NCBI GenBank assembly: GCA_020849275.1
Contig: JADLGO010000057.1
Location: 1 to 64,000 of the forward strand
DNA: 64,000 bases
DNA from: Chthonomonadales bacterium
Lineage (GTDB): Bacteria > Armatimonadota > Chthonomonadetes > Chthonomonadales > CAJBBX01
Direction of reading: 5' to 3'
Positions within the stretch are counted from its first letter, which is position 1. Every line of letters starts with the position of its first letter. Below are positions 43,062 to 51,812 of the stretch, in pieces. Under the pieces are notes generated by a model that worked only from the letters and a program-made list of their open reading frames with translations, had not been told where the DNA came from and made no database searches. The position numbers were made by a program, and so were the translations under genes.

Positions 43062-43691
43062 TTGCGACTACCCCTATTCGCGAAGGATACCTCCCTCTTC
43101 GAGCTCCTGGACGCGCAGGCGGAGGCTGCCCACCGCGGGGCGGCCGCATTCCATGCCATCGCGCTATCGTGGGAGAGGCGCGCCGAGCATGTGGCCGCCA
43201 TCGCCAGCATCGAGCAGGAGGCGGACGAGCTAACACACCAGCTCGCCAACAAGGTCGACTCCATGTTCGTGACACCGCTCGACAAGGAGGATCTGCGCAC
43301 CCTGTCCGGCGCACTCGATGACGTCATCGACACGATCGAGGCCGCGACCGAGCGGATCATGCTATACCAGATCCCGTGCCCGCGGCCCGACCTGGAGCCG
43401 CTCCTCGGCATCCTGGTCAAGCTCACGGAGGCCACCCACCACGCGGTGAGGTGCCTGCGCACGCTCAGCCGCCGCGATGAGCGCAACGAGCGGCTCATCC
43501 GTGTGCACGACCTCGAGAACCAGACCGACCACGCCTACCGGCGCTCGCTGGCCGAGCTCTTCAACGCGCCAGACGCGAACCCCTTGCTGGTGATGAAATG
43601 GAAAGAGATCTACGACCGCATCGAGATCTCCGCCGACCGGTGCGAGGACGTCGCCAAAGTCATCGAGAGCGTGGCCGTCAAGTATGCCTGA
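43062..43691 (+). CDS. DUF47 (PhoU-like) phosphate transport regulator
   Basis: 209 residues from TTG 43062, with GAAAGG 7 nt upstream. Alpha-helical PhoU-like protein: F-A-K-D-T-S-L-F-E-L-L-D, I-E-Q-E-A-D-E-L-T-H, F-V-T-P-L-D-K-E-D-L, L-D-D-V-I-D-T-I-E, L-E-N-Q-T-D-H-A-Y, K-W-K-E-I-Y-D-R-I-E and D-R-C-E-D-V-A are the conserved segments. DUF47 proteins accompany PiT transporters and probably control them. It overlaps the PiT gene by 8 bp (stop 43691, next start 43684). Confidence 0.92.
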   Translation: MRLPLFAKDTSLFELLDAQAEAAHRGAAAFHAIALSWERRAEHVAAIASIEQEADELTHQLANKVDSMFVTPLDKEDLRTLSGALDDVIDTIEAATERIMLYQIPCPRPDLEPLLGILVKLTEATHHAVRCLRTLSRRDERNERLIRVHDLENQTDHAYRRSLAELFNAPDANPLLVMKWKEIYDRIEISADRCEDVAKVIESVAVKYA

Positions 43692-44685
43692 GCTACCGCT
43701 GCTCGTCGTGATGATCGTGGCGCTGGCGCTCGCGTTCGACTACATCAACGGTTTCCACGACACCGCGAACGCGATCGCGACCGTCGTTTCCACGCGCGTT
43801 CTCACGCCGCGCGCCGCCATCCTGATGGCCGCCGTGCTCAACTTCATCGGCGCCATCCACTCGACGACGGTCGCCAGGACGATCGCGGCCGGTCTGGTGA
43901 ACCCCGTTCACGCCACGCAGGTGGTCATCCTGGCCGCCATCCTCGGCGCCATCGTCTGGAACCTCATTACCTGGCGCTGGGGCATCCCGAGCAGCTCGTC
44001 GCACGCGCTCATCGGCGGGCTGTGCGGGGCCGCGGCCATCCATGGTGGGCTCGGGGCCATCCAGTGGCAGGGGCTCACCGACAAGGTGCTTCTCCCGCTG
44101 ATCGGCTCCCCGATCGCCGGCTTCGCGCTCGGGTTCCTTATCATGGGGGTCCTGTTCGCGGCGCTGAGGAATGCCAACCCCGGACGGGTTGGCGGCGCGT
44201 TCCGGCACCTGCAGCTCCTCTCGGCGGCGTCCGTGGCCTTCACGCACGGCCAGAACGACGCGCAGAAGAGCATGGGCATCATCACGATGGCTCTCATCGC
44301 CCACGGCATGCTCTCGGCCCCCACCGTGCCGACGTGGGTGATCGTAGCGTGCGCGACGGCGATGGCGCTCGGCACCTCGGCGGGCGGCTATCGCATCATC
44401 CGGACGATGGGGCACCGAATCATCCGGCTTGAGCCGGTCCACGGCTTCGCTGCCGAGACGTCGGCCGCCACGGTCATTTTCGCCGCCAGCCACTTCGGTA
44501 TGCCGCTCAGCACCACGCACGTCGTGGCGGGGAGCATCTTCGGGGTCGGCGCCTCCAAGCGGCTCTCGGCCGTGCGGTGGGGCGTCGCGCAGTCGATGGT
44601 GGTGGCGTGGGTGCTGACCATCCCGGCCGCCGCCCTGACCGCGGCGCTCGCCTATGGGGCGATGGTGGCGGCCGGGATGCGCTGA
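43684..44685 (+). CDS. PiT-family inorganic phosphate transporter
   Basis: 333 residues with about 9-10 TM helices, ATG 43684, overlapping the DUF47 gene by 8 bp. PHO4-family signatures occur twice: near the N-terminus (F-D-Y-I-N-G-F-H-D-T-A-N-A) and in the second half (F-T-H-G-Q-N-D-A-Q-K-S-M-G). Also S-S-S-H-A-L-I-G-G and S-T-T-H-V-V-A-G. These are low-affinity, cation-coupled phosphate carriers in the cytoplasmic membrane. The DUF47-PiT pair is widespread and makes regulation by the DUF47 protein likely. Followed 30 bp later by the GH78 gene. Confidence 0.95.
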   Translation: MPELPLLVVMIVALALAFDYINGFHDTANAIATVVSTRVLTPRAAILMAAVLNFIGAIHSTTVARTIAAGLVNPVHATQVVILAAILGAIVWNLITWRWGIPSSSSHALIGGLCGAAAIHGGLGAIQWQGLTDKVLLPLIGSPIAGFALGFLIMGVLFAALRNANPGRVGGAFRHLQLLSAASVAFTHGQNDAQKSMGIITMALIAHGMLSAPTVPTWVIVACATAMALGTSAGGYRIIRTMGHRIIRLEPVHGFAAETSAATVIFAASHFGMPLSTTHVVAGSIFGVGASKRLSAVRWGVAQSMVVAWVLTIPAAALTAALAYGAMVAAGMR

Positions 44686-44715
44686 TCCGCCATCGCCAGC
44701 GCGAGGAGGACGACG

Positions 44716-47265
44716 GTGGACTGGCACGCACGCTGGATCTGGGAGGACGGCGCGGCGCGGCCGCGTGACCGATACGTCTACTTCCGACGCGAGATGGACC
44801 TGCCTGCGGTTGGGCCAGGCGGCGCCCGGGCGCGCGTATGCGCCGACAGCCGCTACAAGCTATGGGTGAATGGCGCCTTCGCCTGCCACGGACCGGCCCG
44901 CGGCGACGCGCGCCACGTCTGTTACGACGAGCCCATCCTCGACGGCCTCCTTCGGCCTGGTCGCAACGCGGTGGCAGCTCTCGTCTCGTTCCCCGGCATC
45001 GGCACGTGCTCGGCGATGGTGGGCCGGCCGGGCTTCCTGTTCCAGTGCCGCATGGAGCACGAGGCAGGCGGGACCGTGATGGCCACGAACGCCGAGTGGC
45101 GGTGCCTGGCCGCGCCCTACGTGCCTGGCGCCGACCGCATGAGCATTCAGCTTCCGTTTCCCGAGGACTTCGACGCATGCGCCGAGCCCGAGGGTTGGAC
45201 GGAGCCTGGCTTCGACGACTCGCGCTGGCGGCCGGCGTTCGAGGTGAGCGACGCCGAGGGCGGCCTCTGGCAGGGCCTGCGCCCCCGCGACATTCCGCTG
45301 CCGGCCTACCGCGCGGGCCCGGCGGCGCGCCTCTTCTATGCGGCGCGCCGCATAGCGTGCGCCGACCGCGCCCGACCCGGCGAGACGCCAGCGGAGGCGA
45401 TGGCGCGGGCCACGCACCTCGCCCCCGCGAACGACGGGGCCGTCGCGCCAGCGCCAGATGGGACGCTCACCATCGCACCGACCCCGCCTGGCGTCGGCCT
45501 ATCGGTCGCTCTGGACTTCGGTCGCGAGCTGAGCGGCTTCGCCTGGTTGGAGGCCGACGCGGCGAGCGAGATGTGCGTCGAGGTGGGCTACAGCGAGCGC
45601 GTCGAGGACGACGGGACCGTGAACCCGGACCACTCTGGCGGCTGCGACGTGCACTACGCCGACCGCGTGAGGCTGCGGCCCGGCCCGCAGCGATGGGAAT
45701 CGTTCCACCCGCGCGCCCTCCGCTACATGCGTCTCGACTTCCGCGAAGTGCCGAAGCCGCTCGTCGTGCGCTGCGGCGTCCAGACATCTGGTTACCCGGT
45801 GGAACCGCGGGGCGCGTTCGAGTGCTCCGACGCCTTGCTCAACCGTATATGGGAAGTGGGGCGCGAGACGGCCGCGCTCTGCATGGACGACGCGTTCATG
45901 GACTGCCCGTGGCGCGAGCGCGGTCAGTGGCTCGCCGATGCGCGCGTACAGGCCCTCGTGGCGGCCTACGCCTTTGGCGACCACGCTCTGGCGCGCAGGG
46001 CGTGGATCCAGTTCGCCGAGAGCCAGCAGGCGCTCGATGCCTTCGACGGAGGCGCCGCGCCGCCGCCGCACCACGCGGAGCCCTGGATCAAGGGGCTCTA
46101 TCCAGCCGCGCCGCCGTTCGACACCGTGCTGCCGACCTTTGGCTGCATCTGGCTGAGCGCCGCCTGGGAGCACTTCCTTCTCACCGGCGACCAGGCGCTG
46201 CTCGGTGTGCTCTGGCCGGCGGTCGATCGGCTCGTGCGGCTTCTGGCGACGAAGGAGAGCCCCGACGGGCTCCTTCACAACCTGCCGGGATGGGTCTTCG
46301 TGGACTGGGCCCAACTCGACCCGCGCGGCGAGGCGACCCACGTCAACGCGTTCTACTACGCAGGTCTTCGGGCGGCGGCGCGCATCGCCCGGGCGGTCGG
46401 CCGGCGGGACCGCGGCGAGGATCTGGACCTGCGAGCGGCCGGCGTGCGCGACGCCGTCAACGACCTGCTCTGGAACGCGGCACGGGGCGTCTACGCGGAT
46501 GCGAGGGTCGACGGGGCGCTCTCCACCGTGGTGAGTGAGCAGGCGAACCTGCTGTGCGTGGCGACTGGCCTGGCTGAGCCGGAGCAGGCCACGCGCGTGC
46601 TCGAGGCGTTCGGCGGCGGCGCGGCCCCGGAGGCATCCGTCCGCATCGCCACGCCCTACTTCGCCTTCTACCGCATGCGCGCGCTCTATGCGGCGGGACG
46701 CGACGCCGAGGCCCTGGATGACACGCGCCGCGAATGGGGGCCAATGCTCGCGCGCGGCGCCACGGCCTTCTGGGAGCAGTACGAGCCGCGGTGGAGCCTC
46801 TGCCATGCGTGGAGCGCCGCGCCCACCTACGACCTGCCGGCCGAGGTCGCCGGCATCCGGCCGCTGCAGCCGGGGTTCGAGGAGTTCACGGTGCACCCGC
46901 GCCCGGCCGATCTCACCTGGATGCGCGCGGTGGTGCCGACGGTGCGAGGCGACATCCGCCTGGCCTGGCACCAGCGCACGGACCGACCATTCGTCGACGC
47001 GATGGGCGCGGCGGCGCCGCCGGCCCACACCGAGCCTGCCATCGCCCTCTATCTGACCGTGCCGCGCGGCGCGCGCGCCCATGTGGCGCTGCCGGTACAT
47101 GGCGTGACAGACCCCGTGATCGGCATCAACGGTGCCATCCTCTTTGCCTGCGGCGCGCGCGCCGATGCGCTCGGCGCGCGCCACCTGAGCGTGGAGGACG
47201 GACTGCTCCGGTTCGAGGCGCCGCCCGGTCGCTTCGATGTGGAGGTGCGGCGCGGCGGGCCGTGA
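44716..47265 (+). CDS. GH78-type alpha-L-rhamnosidase-like protein
   Basis: 849 residues; GTG 44716 with GAGGAGG (44703-44709) 6 nt upstream. Domain order follows bacterial alpha-L-rhamnosidases: N-terminal beta sandwich (W-H-A-R-W-I-W, S-R-Y-K-L-W-V-N-G, G-P-A-R-G-D), a middle sandwich (L-D-F-G-R-E-L-S-G-F), the (alpha/alpha)6 catalytic domain with D-C-P-W-R-E-R-G-Q-W-L-A-D-A near 397-411, and the late E-Q-Y ... H-A-W-S-A-A-P. The usual acidic residues are present in C-P-W-R-E-R-G-Q-W-L-A-D. No signal peptide, so it is probably cytoplasmic and acts on imported oligosaccharides. Exact sugar not proven. Upstream neighbour is the PiT gene, downstream the SLBB gene 47 bp later. Confidence 0.8.
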   Translation: MDWHARWIWEDGAARPRDRYVYFRREMDLPAVGPGGARARVCADSRYKLWVNGAFACHGPARGDARHVCYDEPILDGLLRPGRNAVAALVSFPGIGTCSAMVGRPGFLFQCRMEHEAGGTVMATNAEWRCLAAPYVPGADRMSIQLPFPEDFDACAEPEGWTEPGFDDSRWRPAFEVSDAEGGLWQGLRPRDIPLPAYRAGPAARLFYAARRIACADRARPGETPAEAMARATHLAPANDGAVAPAPDGTLTIAPTPPGVGLSVALDFGRELSGFAWLEADAASEMCVEVGYSERVEDDGTVNPDHSGGCDVHYADRVRLRPGPQRWESFHPRALRYMRLDFREVPKPLVVRCGVQTSGYPVEPRGAFECSDALLNRIWEVGRETAALCMDDAFMDCPWRERGQWLADARVQALVAAYAFGDHALARRAWIQFAESQQALDAFDGGAAPPPHHAEPWIKGLYPAAPPFDTVLPTFGCIWLSAAWEHFLLTGDQALLGVLWPAVDRLVRLLATKESPDGLLHNLPGWVFVDWAQLDPRGEATHVNAFYYAGLRAAARIARAVGRRDRGEDLDLRAAGVRDAVNDLLWNAARGVYADARVDGALSTVVSEQANLLCVATGLAEPEQATRVLEAFGGGAAPEASVRIATPYFAFYRMRALYAAGRDAEALDDTRREWGPMLARGATAFWEQYEPRWSLCHAWSAAPTYDLPAEVAGIRPLQPGFEEFTVHPRPADLTWMRAVVPTVRGDIRLAWHQRTDRPFVDAMGAAAPPAHTEPAIALYLTVPRGARAHVALPVHGVTDPVIGINGAILFACGARADALGARHLSVEDGLLRFEAPPGRFDVEVRRGGP

Positions 47266-47312
47266 GACGCGCGGTCAGGCGTCTCGACGCCGGCATTCGG
47301 GGAGGTACGGCC

Positions 47313-48521
47313 ATGCGCACGGCGATCGATGTCGGGCTCGTAGTGGTATGGCTTCTGGTGGCCGGGACAGCGCGCGCCGACCTCGGCGCGCTCGACCCGC
47401 TCGCCCGGCCGACAACACGGATCGGGCCGGGCTTCACTCTCGCGCTCGACGTGTCGGTGCGCGGCACCTCCGAGGAGGAGCTCTGCGGCCAGTTTGCACT
47501 CGACGGTGAGGCGCGGCTCCAGCTCACCATCGGTCGCAGCCCCATCGACCGGGTGCGCCTCGACGGGGCCACGGCCTCCGAGGCGCGCGCCCGAATCCTG
47601 GCCGCCATTCGCAAGTTCTTCGCCGTCGAGCCGGAGGTCCGCGTCGGCATCGCCCGCATCCCGCGGATCCGCGTGCTGGTGGAGGGCGCTACCTTCCGCA
47701 GCGGCCCGCTCAGCCTGCCCGTGGGCGCGCGCCTCTCCGATGCGCTCGCGAGCACCGGCTACCACCCGAACGCCGACCTTGAGCGAATTGAGGTGCGACG
47801 GATCGACGCAGACGGGTCGCACATTCTGCTTCGCCCGAACTTCGCGGCGGCGCTAGAGAGGCCGGGCGACAACGCGCGAAACGACCCGCTCCTGCGGATG
47901 GCCGACCGCATCGTGATCCCGGTGGGCGCAGTCCCGGTCCAGCAGCGCACCGTGGTGGTGCTGGGCGACGTGAAGCGGCCGGGGACAGTCCCCTACCGCC
48001 CGGGAATGGCGGTGCGCGACGCGCTCGAGAACGCGCAGGGCCTGCTCCCGAGCGCGGACGTTGAGCGCGTCGTGATCCGACGCCTGAAGGGCAACGAGGT
48101 CCTCACCGTCAACGCCGAGCGCGCCCTGGCGCTCGCTCCCACCGACAACCTGGCCCTCCAGCCCGACGACACGGTGGTGGTCGCGACTCGCGACTCGGGC
48201 CTGCGCTACGCGGTGGTCGGTGAGGTGGCGGCGCCGCGCACGTTCGACTACTCCGAGCCCGTGCCACTCATGCGCGCGATCGGCGACGCCGGCGGACTGA
48301 AGCCGCAAGCGGACCGGCGCAACGTCGTCGTCATCCGAGGCATGTTGCGCGACCCGGCGGCGGCCCAGCCGATGCCGGTCGATCTCGACCGCATCGCTCG
48401 CGGCGAGACCCCCGACATCGTGCTGGGGCCCGGCGACATGGTGCAGGTATCCGCGCGGCGCAAGGCATCGTCGCCGCTGATCGATATCGGCATGTTCCTG
48501 CTGCGGCTCTTCGTCTTCTGA
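47313..48521 (+). CDS. SLBB-domain polysaccharide biosynthesis/export protein
   Basis: 402 residues. ATG 47313 with GGAGGT (47301-47306) at 6 nt. Signal peptide M-R-T-A-I-D-V-G-L ... A-R-A. Residues 33-115 form the Poly_export region (L-D-V-S-V-R-G-T-S-E-E-E-L-C-G ... V-E-P-E-V-R-V-G-I). Three SLBB-like repeats follow: I-R-V-L-V-E-G-A ... , V-V-V-L-G-D-V-K-R-P-G-T-V-P, and Y-A-V-V-G-E-V-A-A-P-R-T-F. A final hydrophobic helix (L-I-D-I-G-M-F-L-L-R-L-F-V-F) could anchor it in the outer membrane, as in Wza. The co-polymerase and polymerase genes are not in the window. Consistent with exopolysaccharide export. Confidence 0.88.
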   Translation: MRTAIDVGLVVVWLLVAGTARADLGALDPLARPTTRIGPGFTLALDVSVRGTSEEELCGQFALDGEARLQLTIGRSPIDRVRLDGATASEARARILAAIRKFFAVEPEVRVGIARIPRIRVLVEGATFRSGPLSLPVGARLSDALASTGYHPNADLERIEVRRIDADGSHILLRPNFAAALERPGDNARNDPLLRMADRIVIPVGAVPVQQRTVVVLGDVKRPGTVPYRPGMAVRDALENAQGLLPSADVERVVIRRLKGNEVLTVNAERALALAPTDNLALQPDDTVVVATRDSGLRYAVVGEVAAPRTFDYSEPVPLMRAIGDAGGLKPQADRRNVVVIRGMLRDPAAAQPMPVDLDRIARGETPDIVLGPGDMVQVSARRKASSPLIDIGMFLLRLFVF

Positions 48522-48613
48522 TCTCGCCGGGGCAGGCCGCGCAACCGCGGCGCCGCCGCGCTCGTCCGTTGGGATGAGTGACCCGCGCGGATGGGCGTCG
48601 CCCTCGCCCGATC

Positions 48614-48622
48614 TGCTACAAT
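48614..48622 (+). promoter_or_regulatory. Extended -10 promoter of the acetyltransferase gene
   Basis: TGC plus TACAAT (48617-48622), 21 bp before the TTG start codon; the SD (GGAGAGG) begins about 10 nt after it, so the leader is very short. The -35 is not recognisable. Confidence 0.6.
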
Positions 48623-48643
48623 ACGCCGGTTGGAGAGGCCGCG

Positions 48644-49768
48644 TTGAGGATAGTTGAGGCGCATGAAGGCGACGCGCTCAGGACGCTGCGCGACGAGTGG
48701 AGGGCACTCGTCGAGCGGTGCGAGGGCGCGACGATCTACCAGACCTGGGAATGGAACGAGGCGTGGTGGCGCGTGTTCGGCGCCCGCAAGCGCCTGCGAT
48801 TGCTCGCGGCGCGCGAGGGCGACGCGCTCGTCGGCCTCGCGCCCCTCTACGTGAGCCGCCACCTGGGCACGCCTCTACGGCGGCTGGCCTTCGTGGGTAC
48901 TGGCCTGTCCGATTACCTCGACGTCATCGCTCCGCGGGGTGTGGCGCCGCGGGTGTGCGCGCTCGTCCTGCGCCACCTCGCCGAGCGCCGAGACCATGAC
49001 CTGGCCGACCTGCAGCAGCTTCGCCCCGACGCGGCCATGCTCGAGCTTGGCCGCTGTCACCGAGAGGCTCTGCACGGTGCAGGTCATGCCATCCTCGTTG
49101 CGCAGGAGCCATGCCCCTACGTCGCGCTGCCGCCGACGTGGGACGAGTACGCCGCGCGGCTGGGCAGGAAGATGCGCTCCAACATCGGCTACCAGGAACG
49201 GCTGCTCGGCCGCGCGTTTGAGCGCGTCGAGAACCGGTTGGCCGGCGCGGACGACCTACATGCGGCGATGGACGATCTCTTCGTGCTCCATCAACGGCGC
49301 TGGCGAGCGCGAATGCTGCCCGGGGTGCTCGGCGGAGGCTCGAGGCGCGCGTTCCACCGCCTCGTGGCGGAGCGGTTCGCGGAGCGCGGATGGCTCCGCC
49401 TGCACACGCTGCGCCTTGACGGGCGCGCCGCCGCTGCCCTCTACTGCTTCGCGTACCGCGGGCGCTACGGCTACTACCTGGGCGGCTTCGACCCGGAGCT
49501 CGCGCGCTACAGCCCCGGCACCGTCCTGACCGCCGCCGCCATCCGGCAGGCGATCGCCGAGGGATGCCAGGAGTTCGACTTCCTGCGCGGGCACGAGCCG
49601 TACAAGTACCGGTGGCAGCCGGAGGAGCGCGTCAACCATCGGCTCCTGCTGTCGCGGCCGCGCAGCGTCCGATCGCACGCGATGCTGAGGCTCAACCACC
49701 TCGAGCGATACGTGGAGGTGCGCGCCAAGGGCTTTGCCGAGCGACGGGGGAGGAGCAAGACGGAATGA
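48644..49768 (+). CDS. BioF2-like GNAT acyltransferase
   Basis: 374 residues from TTG 48644 (GGAGAGG 48632-48638, 5 nt spacing), which puts the start just after the extended -10. The protein resembles the Acetyltransf_6/BioF2-like family often linked to cellulose or exopolysaccharide acetylation: Y-Q-T-W-E-W-N-E-A-W-W near 37-47, S-N-I-G-Y-Q-E-R-L-L-G, F-V-L-H-Q-R-R-W, Y-C-F-A-Y-R-G-R-Y-G-Y-Y-L-G-G-F-D and F-D-F-L-R-G-H-E-P-Y-K-Y-R-W are characteristic. Soluble, no signal peptide. Its stop overlaps the start of the next gene by ATGA. It could modify the polysaccharide handled by the SLBB export protein upstream. Confidence 0.85.
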   Translation: MRIVEAHEGDALRTLRDEWRALVERCEGATIYQTWEWNEAWWRVFGARKRLRLLAAREGDALVGLAPLYVSRHLGTPLRRLAFVGTGLSDYLDVIAPRGVAPRVCALVLRHLAERRDHDLADLQQLRPDAAMLELGRCHREALHGAGHAILVAQEPCPYVALPPTWDEYAARLGRKMRSNIGYQERLLGRAFERVENRLAGADDLHAAMDDLFVLHQRRWRARMLPGVLGGGSRRAFHRLVAERFAERGWLRLHTLRLDGRAAAALYCFAYRGRYGYYLGGFDPELARYSPGTVLTAAAIRQAIAEGCQEFDFLRGHEPYKYRWQPEERVNHRLLLSRPRSVRSHAMLRLNHLERYVEVRAKGFAERRGRSKTE

Positions 49769-50118
49769 AGGGGCTGCTGTTCCTGCTCGTGCTCGCGCTG
49801 CTAGCGCTCAGCGTCTGGAACCAGATGGAGATCCGGTGGCTGCGGCAGGATATCCGGACGCTCAGCGGCAAAGTAGAGCGGCAGCAAGCCTCCGAGGGCC
49901 CCGTGGAGCAGGCGATGGCTGCGGTGGTTGCGGCGCGGGCCGCCGCCGTCGGCCTCGACGCCGGGCGCGCGCGCACCACCCTGGAAGCGGCCCACCGTCG
50001 CCTGACCGAGGCCGCTGGATCGGCGGGCCAGAGGGCGCAGCCCGCCCTGCGCTGGCTTGAGGCCGAGATGGCCGACCTGAGTCGCCGGGCCGGAGAGGGC
50101 AGTCGCCCCCATCCTTGA
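49765..50118 (+). CDS. Small coiled-coil membrane protein
   Basis: 117 residues starting at ATG 49765 inside the ATGA overlap with the acetyltransferase gene, indicating translational coupling. N-terminal TM (about 4-18: L-L-F-L-L-V-L-A-L-L-A-L-S-V-W) is followed by a heptad-rich helix (W-L-R-Q-D-I-R-T-L-S-G-K-V-E-R-Q) and an Ala/Arg-rich region to the end. Probably a membrane-anchored helical scaffold. No family recognised. It precedes the M48 gene by 40 bp. Confidence 0.6.
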   Translation: MKGLLFLLVLALLALSVWNQMEIRWLRQDIRTLSGKVERQQASEGPVEQAMAAVVAARAAAVGLDAGRARTTLEAAHRRLTEAAGSAGQRAQPALRWLEAEMADLSRRAGEGSRPHP

Positions 50119-50158
50119 GCGATCCCGAGGTGGCCCGCCGATGGAAGGAGGGCTACGA

Positions 50159-50929
50159 GTGCTTTCTTTGCCACCGTACGGTCGCGCCAGACCGGCGGCC
50201 CGTCGCGGCGCGGTCCTCGCGGCCGCGTTCGCTCTCTGCGCCGTGGTGCTGTGGGGCGCCGGGTGCAAGAACACCAACTTCCTGAGTACGCGCCAGGAGG
50301 TTAATATCGGCCGACAGGGCGCACAGGCGATCGAGCAGCAGTACCCGGTCGAGGAGGGCACGCCCGCGGCGCGGCGCGTCGAGCGCATCGGGCAACGACT
50401 GCTCGAGCACTCCGACCGACGCGAGGGCGTCCCGTACTCGTTTCGCGTGATCGACAAGGATGTCGTCAACGCCGTATCGCTTCCAGGCGGCCCGATCTAC
50501 GTGTTCAAGGGTCTCCTCGACCTGGCAGGCACCGACGAGGACGCGCTGGCGGGCGTGATCGCCCACGAGTTGGGGCACATTGACGCGCGCCATGCCGCCA
50601 AACAGATGAGTCAGCAGATGGCCGCCAACCTGGGAATTCAGCTTCTGCTGAAGGGACGCACGGTGCAGGACGTCGCATCGCTCGCGTCCGACCTGCTCGG
50701 CCTGAGCTACAGCCGTGACGACGAGTACGAGGCGGACAGCCGCGGGTTGTCCTACGCTTACAGGGCGGGCTACGACCCGCGGGGCCTCCTGCGCTTCTTT
50801 GAGAAGCTGGAGAAACGCGAGGGCCAGGGCGACGGCCCTGAGTTCCTGGGCACGCATCCGGTTACGCAGAAGCGTGTCGACCGCGCGCAGCGGATCATCG
50901 AGACTCAGGCGTACCGGTACGGCCACTAG
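50159..50929 (+). CDS. M48-family lipoprotein metalloprotease
   Basis: 256 residues. GTG 50159 is strongly preferred: GGAAGGAGGG (50143-50152) lies 6 nt upstream, and this SD sits inside the alternative start at 50141. A signal peptide ends in the lipobox W-G-A-G-C, so Cys36 is lipidated and the protein faces the periplasm. The M48 zinc motif is H-E-L-G-H (136-140) with downstream Glu in D-E-Y-E-A-D-S. Conserved G-G-P-I-Y-V-F-K-G. Related to BepA/LoiP, which act in outer-membrane protein and lipid quality control. Also an odd insertion-free, compact form of only about 220 mature residues. Confidence 0.9.
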   Translation: MLSLPPYGRARPAARRGAVLAAAFALCAVVLWGAGCKNTNFLSTRQEVNIGRQGAQAIEQQYPVEEGTPAARRVERIGQRLLEHSDRREGVPYSFRVIDKDVVNAVSLPGGPIYVFKGLLDLAGTDEDALAGVIAHELGHIDARHAAKQMSQQMAANLGIQLLLKGRTVQDVASLASDLLGLSYSRDDEYEADSRGLSYAYRAGYDPRGLLRFFEKLEKREGQGDGPEFLGTHPVTQKRVDRAQRIIETQAYRYGH

Positions 50930-51001
50930 CGTGGGCTTGCGCGCGACGACCCGGGTGACCGACCGCAACCGTGAGCCCTCCGGGCTCGGGGGTGACGCAT
51001 A

Positions 51002-51778
51002 TTGAAGATTGCCGCGGTGCTGCCTGCCTACAACGAGGCGAGCCGCATCGCCGACGTCGTGCGCAGCGTGTGCATGGCGCCGTCGATCGCGGAGGTGATC
51101 GTCGTAAACGATGGCTCGACGGACGATACGGCCGCCCGCGTGCGCGCCGTCGGCGGAGCCGTCCTGCTCAGTCTGCCGCACAACCAGGGCAAGGGCGGGG
51201 CCATGGCCGCCGGAGCGGATGCCACGGATGCCGACGTGCTCGTTTTCCTGGACGCCGATTTGCGCGGCCTGCGCCCGGAGCACGTGGAGGCGCTGGTGGC
51301 CCCCGTGAAGACGGGCCGCGTGGCGATGGCCGTCGGTAAGTTCCACGGCGGTCGCCGGATCACGGATTGGTCTCAGCGGCTCGCGCCGAGCATCAGCGGC
51401 CAGCGCGCCATCAAGCGCGCGGTCTTCGAGCAGATCCCGGCGATCGCCTGCGCGCGCTTCGGAGTTGAGATGGCCATCACCCGGTTCTGCCGCCACTACC
51501 GCGTGCCGACCGAGACGGTCGTGCTCCGCGGAGTCACGCACCCGATGAAGGAGGAGAAACTCGGCTTCGTGCGCGGATGGTCGGCGCGCGGCCGTATGTA
51601 CACTGAGATCCTGCGGATCATGCTCGATCCCCGCGCGCCCCGCCGCGCGGAGGTGACGGTGCCGCGCCTTCTCAAGCGCCTATGTCTGAGCCACCTGCGC
51701 GACCGGCCCGAGCGCGAGCGCCTGCTGACCTCGCTGCGTGCAGCCCGCGACGAGTGGCGCAGGCGAGACCCGCCGTAG
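51002..51778 (+). CDS. GT2-family glycosyltransferase
   Basis: 258 residues from TTG 51002. GT-A fold: V-L-P-A-Y-N-E-A near the N-terminus, V-I-V-V-N-D-G-S-T-D-D-T, N-Q-G-K-G-G-A-M-A, and the metal-binding D-A-D in V-F-L-D-A-D-L-R-G-L. A basic stretch near residue 120-140 (G-G-R-R-I-T-D-W-S-Q-R) precedes S-G-Q-R-A-I-K-R. No TM segments. The pattern resembles soluble GT2/GT81 enzymes such as glucosyl-3-phosphoglycerate synthase, but no acceptor can be named. Sits 72 bp after the M48 gene and 34 bp before an unknown gene. Confidence 0.8.
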   Translation: MKIAAVLPAYNEASRIADVVRSVCMAPSIAEVIVVNDGSTDDTAARVRAVGGAVLLSLPHNQGKGGAMAAGADATDADVLVFLDADLRGLRPEHVEALVAPVKTGRVAMAVGKFHGGRRITDWSQRLAPSISGQRAIKRAVFEQIPAIACARFGVEMAITRFCRHYRVPTETVVLRGVTHPMKEEKLGFVRGWSARGRMYTEILRIMLDPRAPRRAEVTVPRLLKRLCLSHLRDRPERERLLTSLRAARDEWRRRDPP

Positions 51779-51812
51779 CGCGCCAGAGGACGCAGCGCGG
51801 TGAGGAGGGCCC

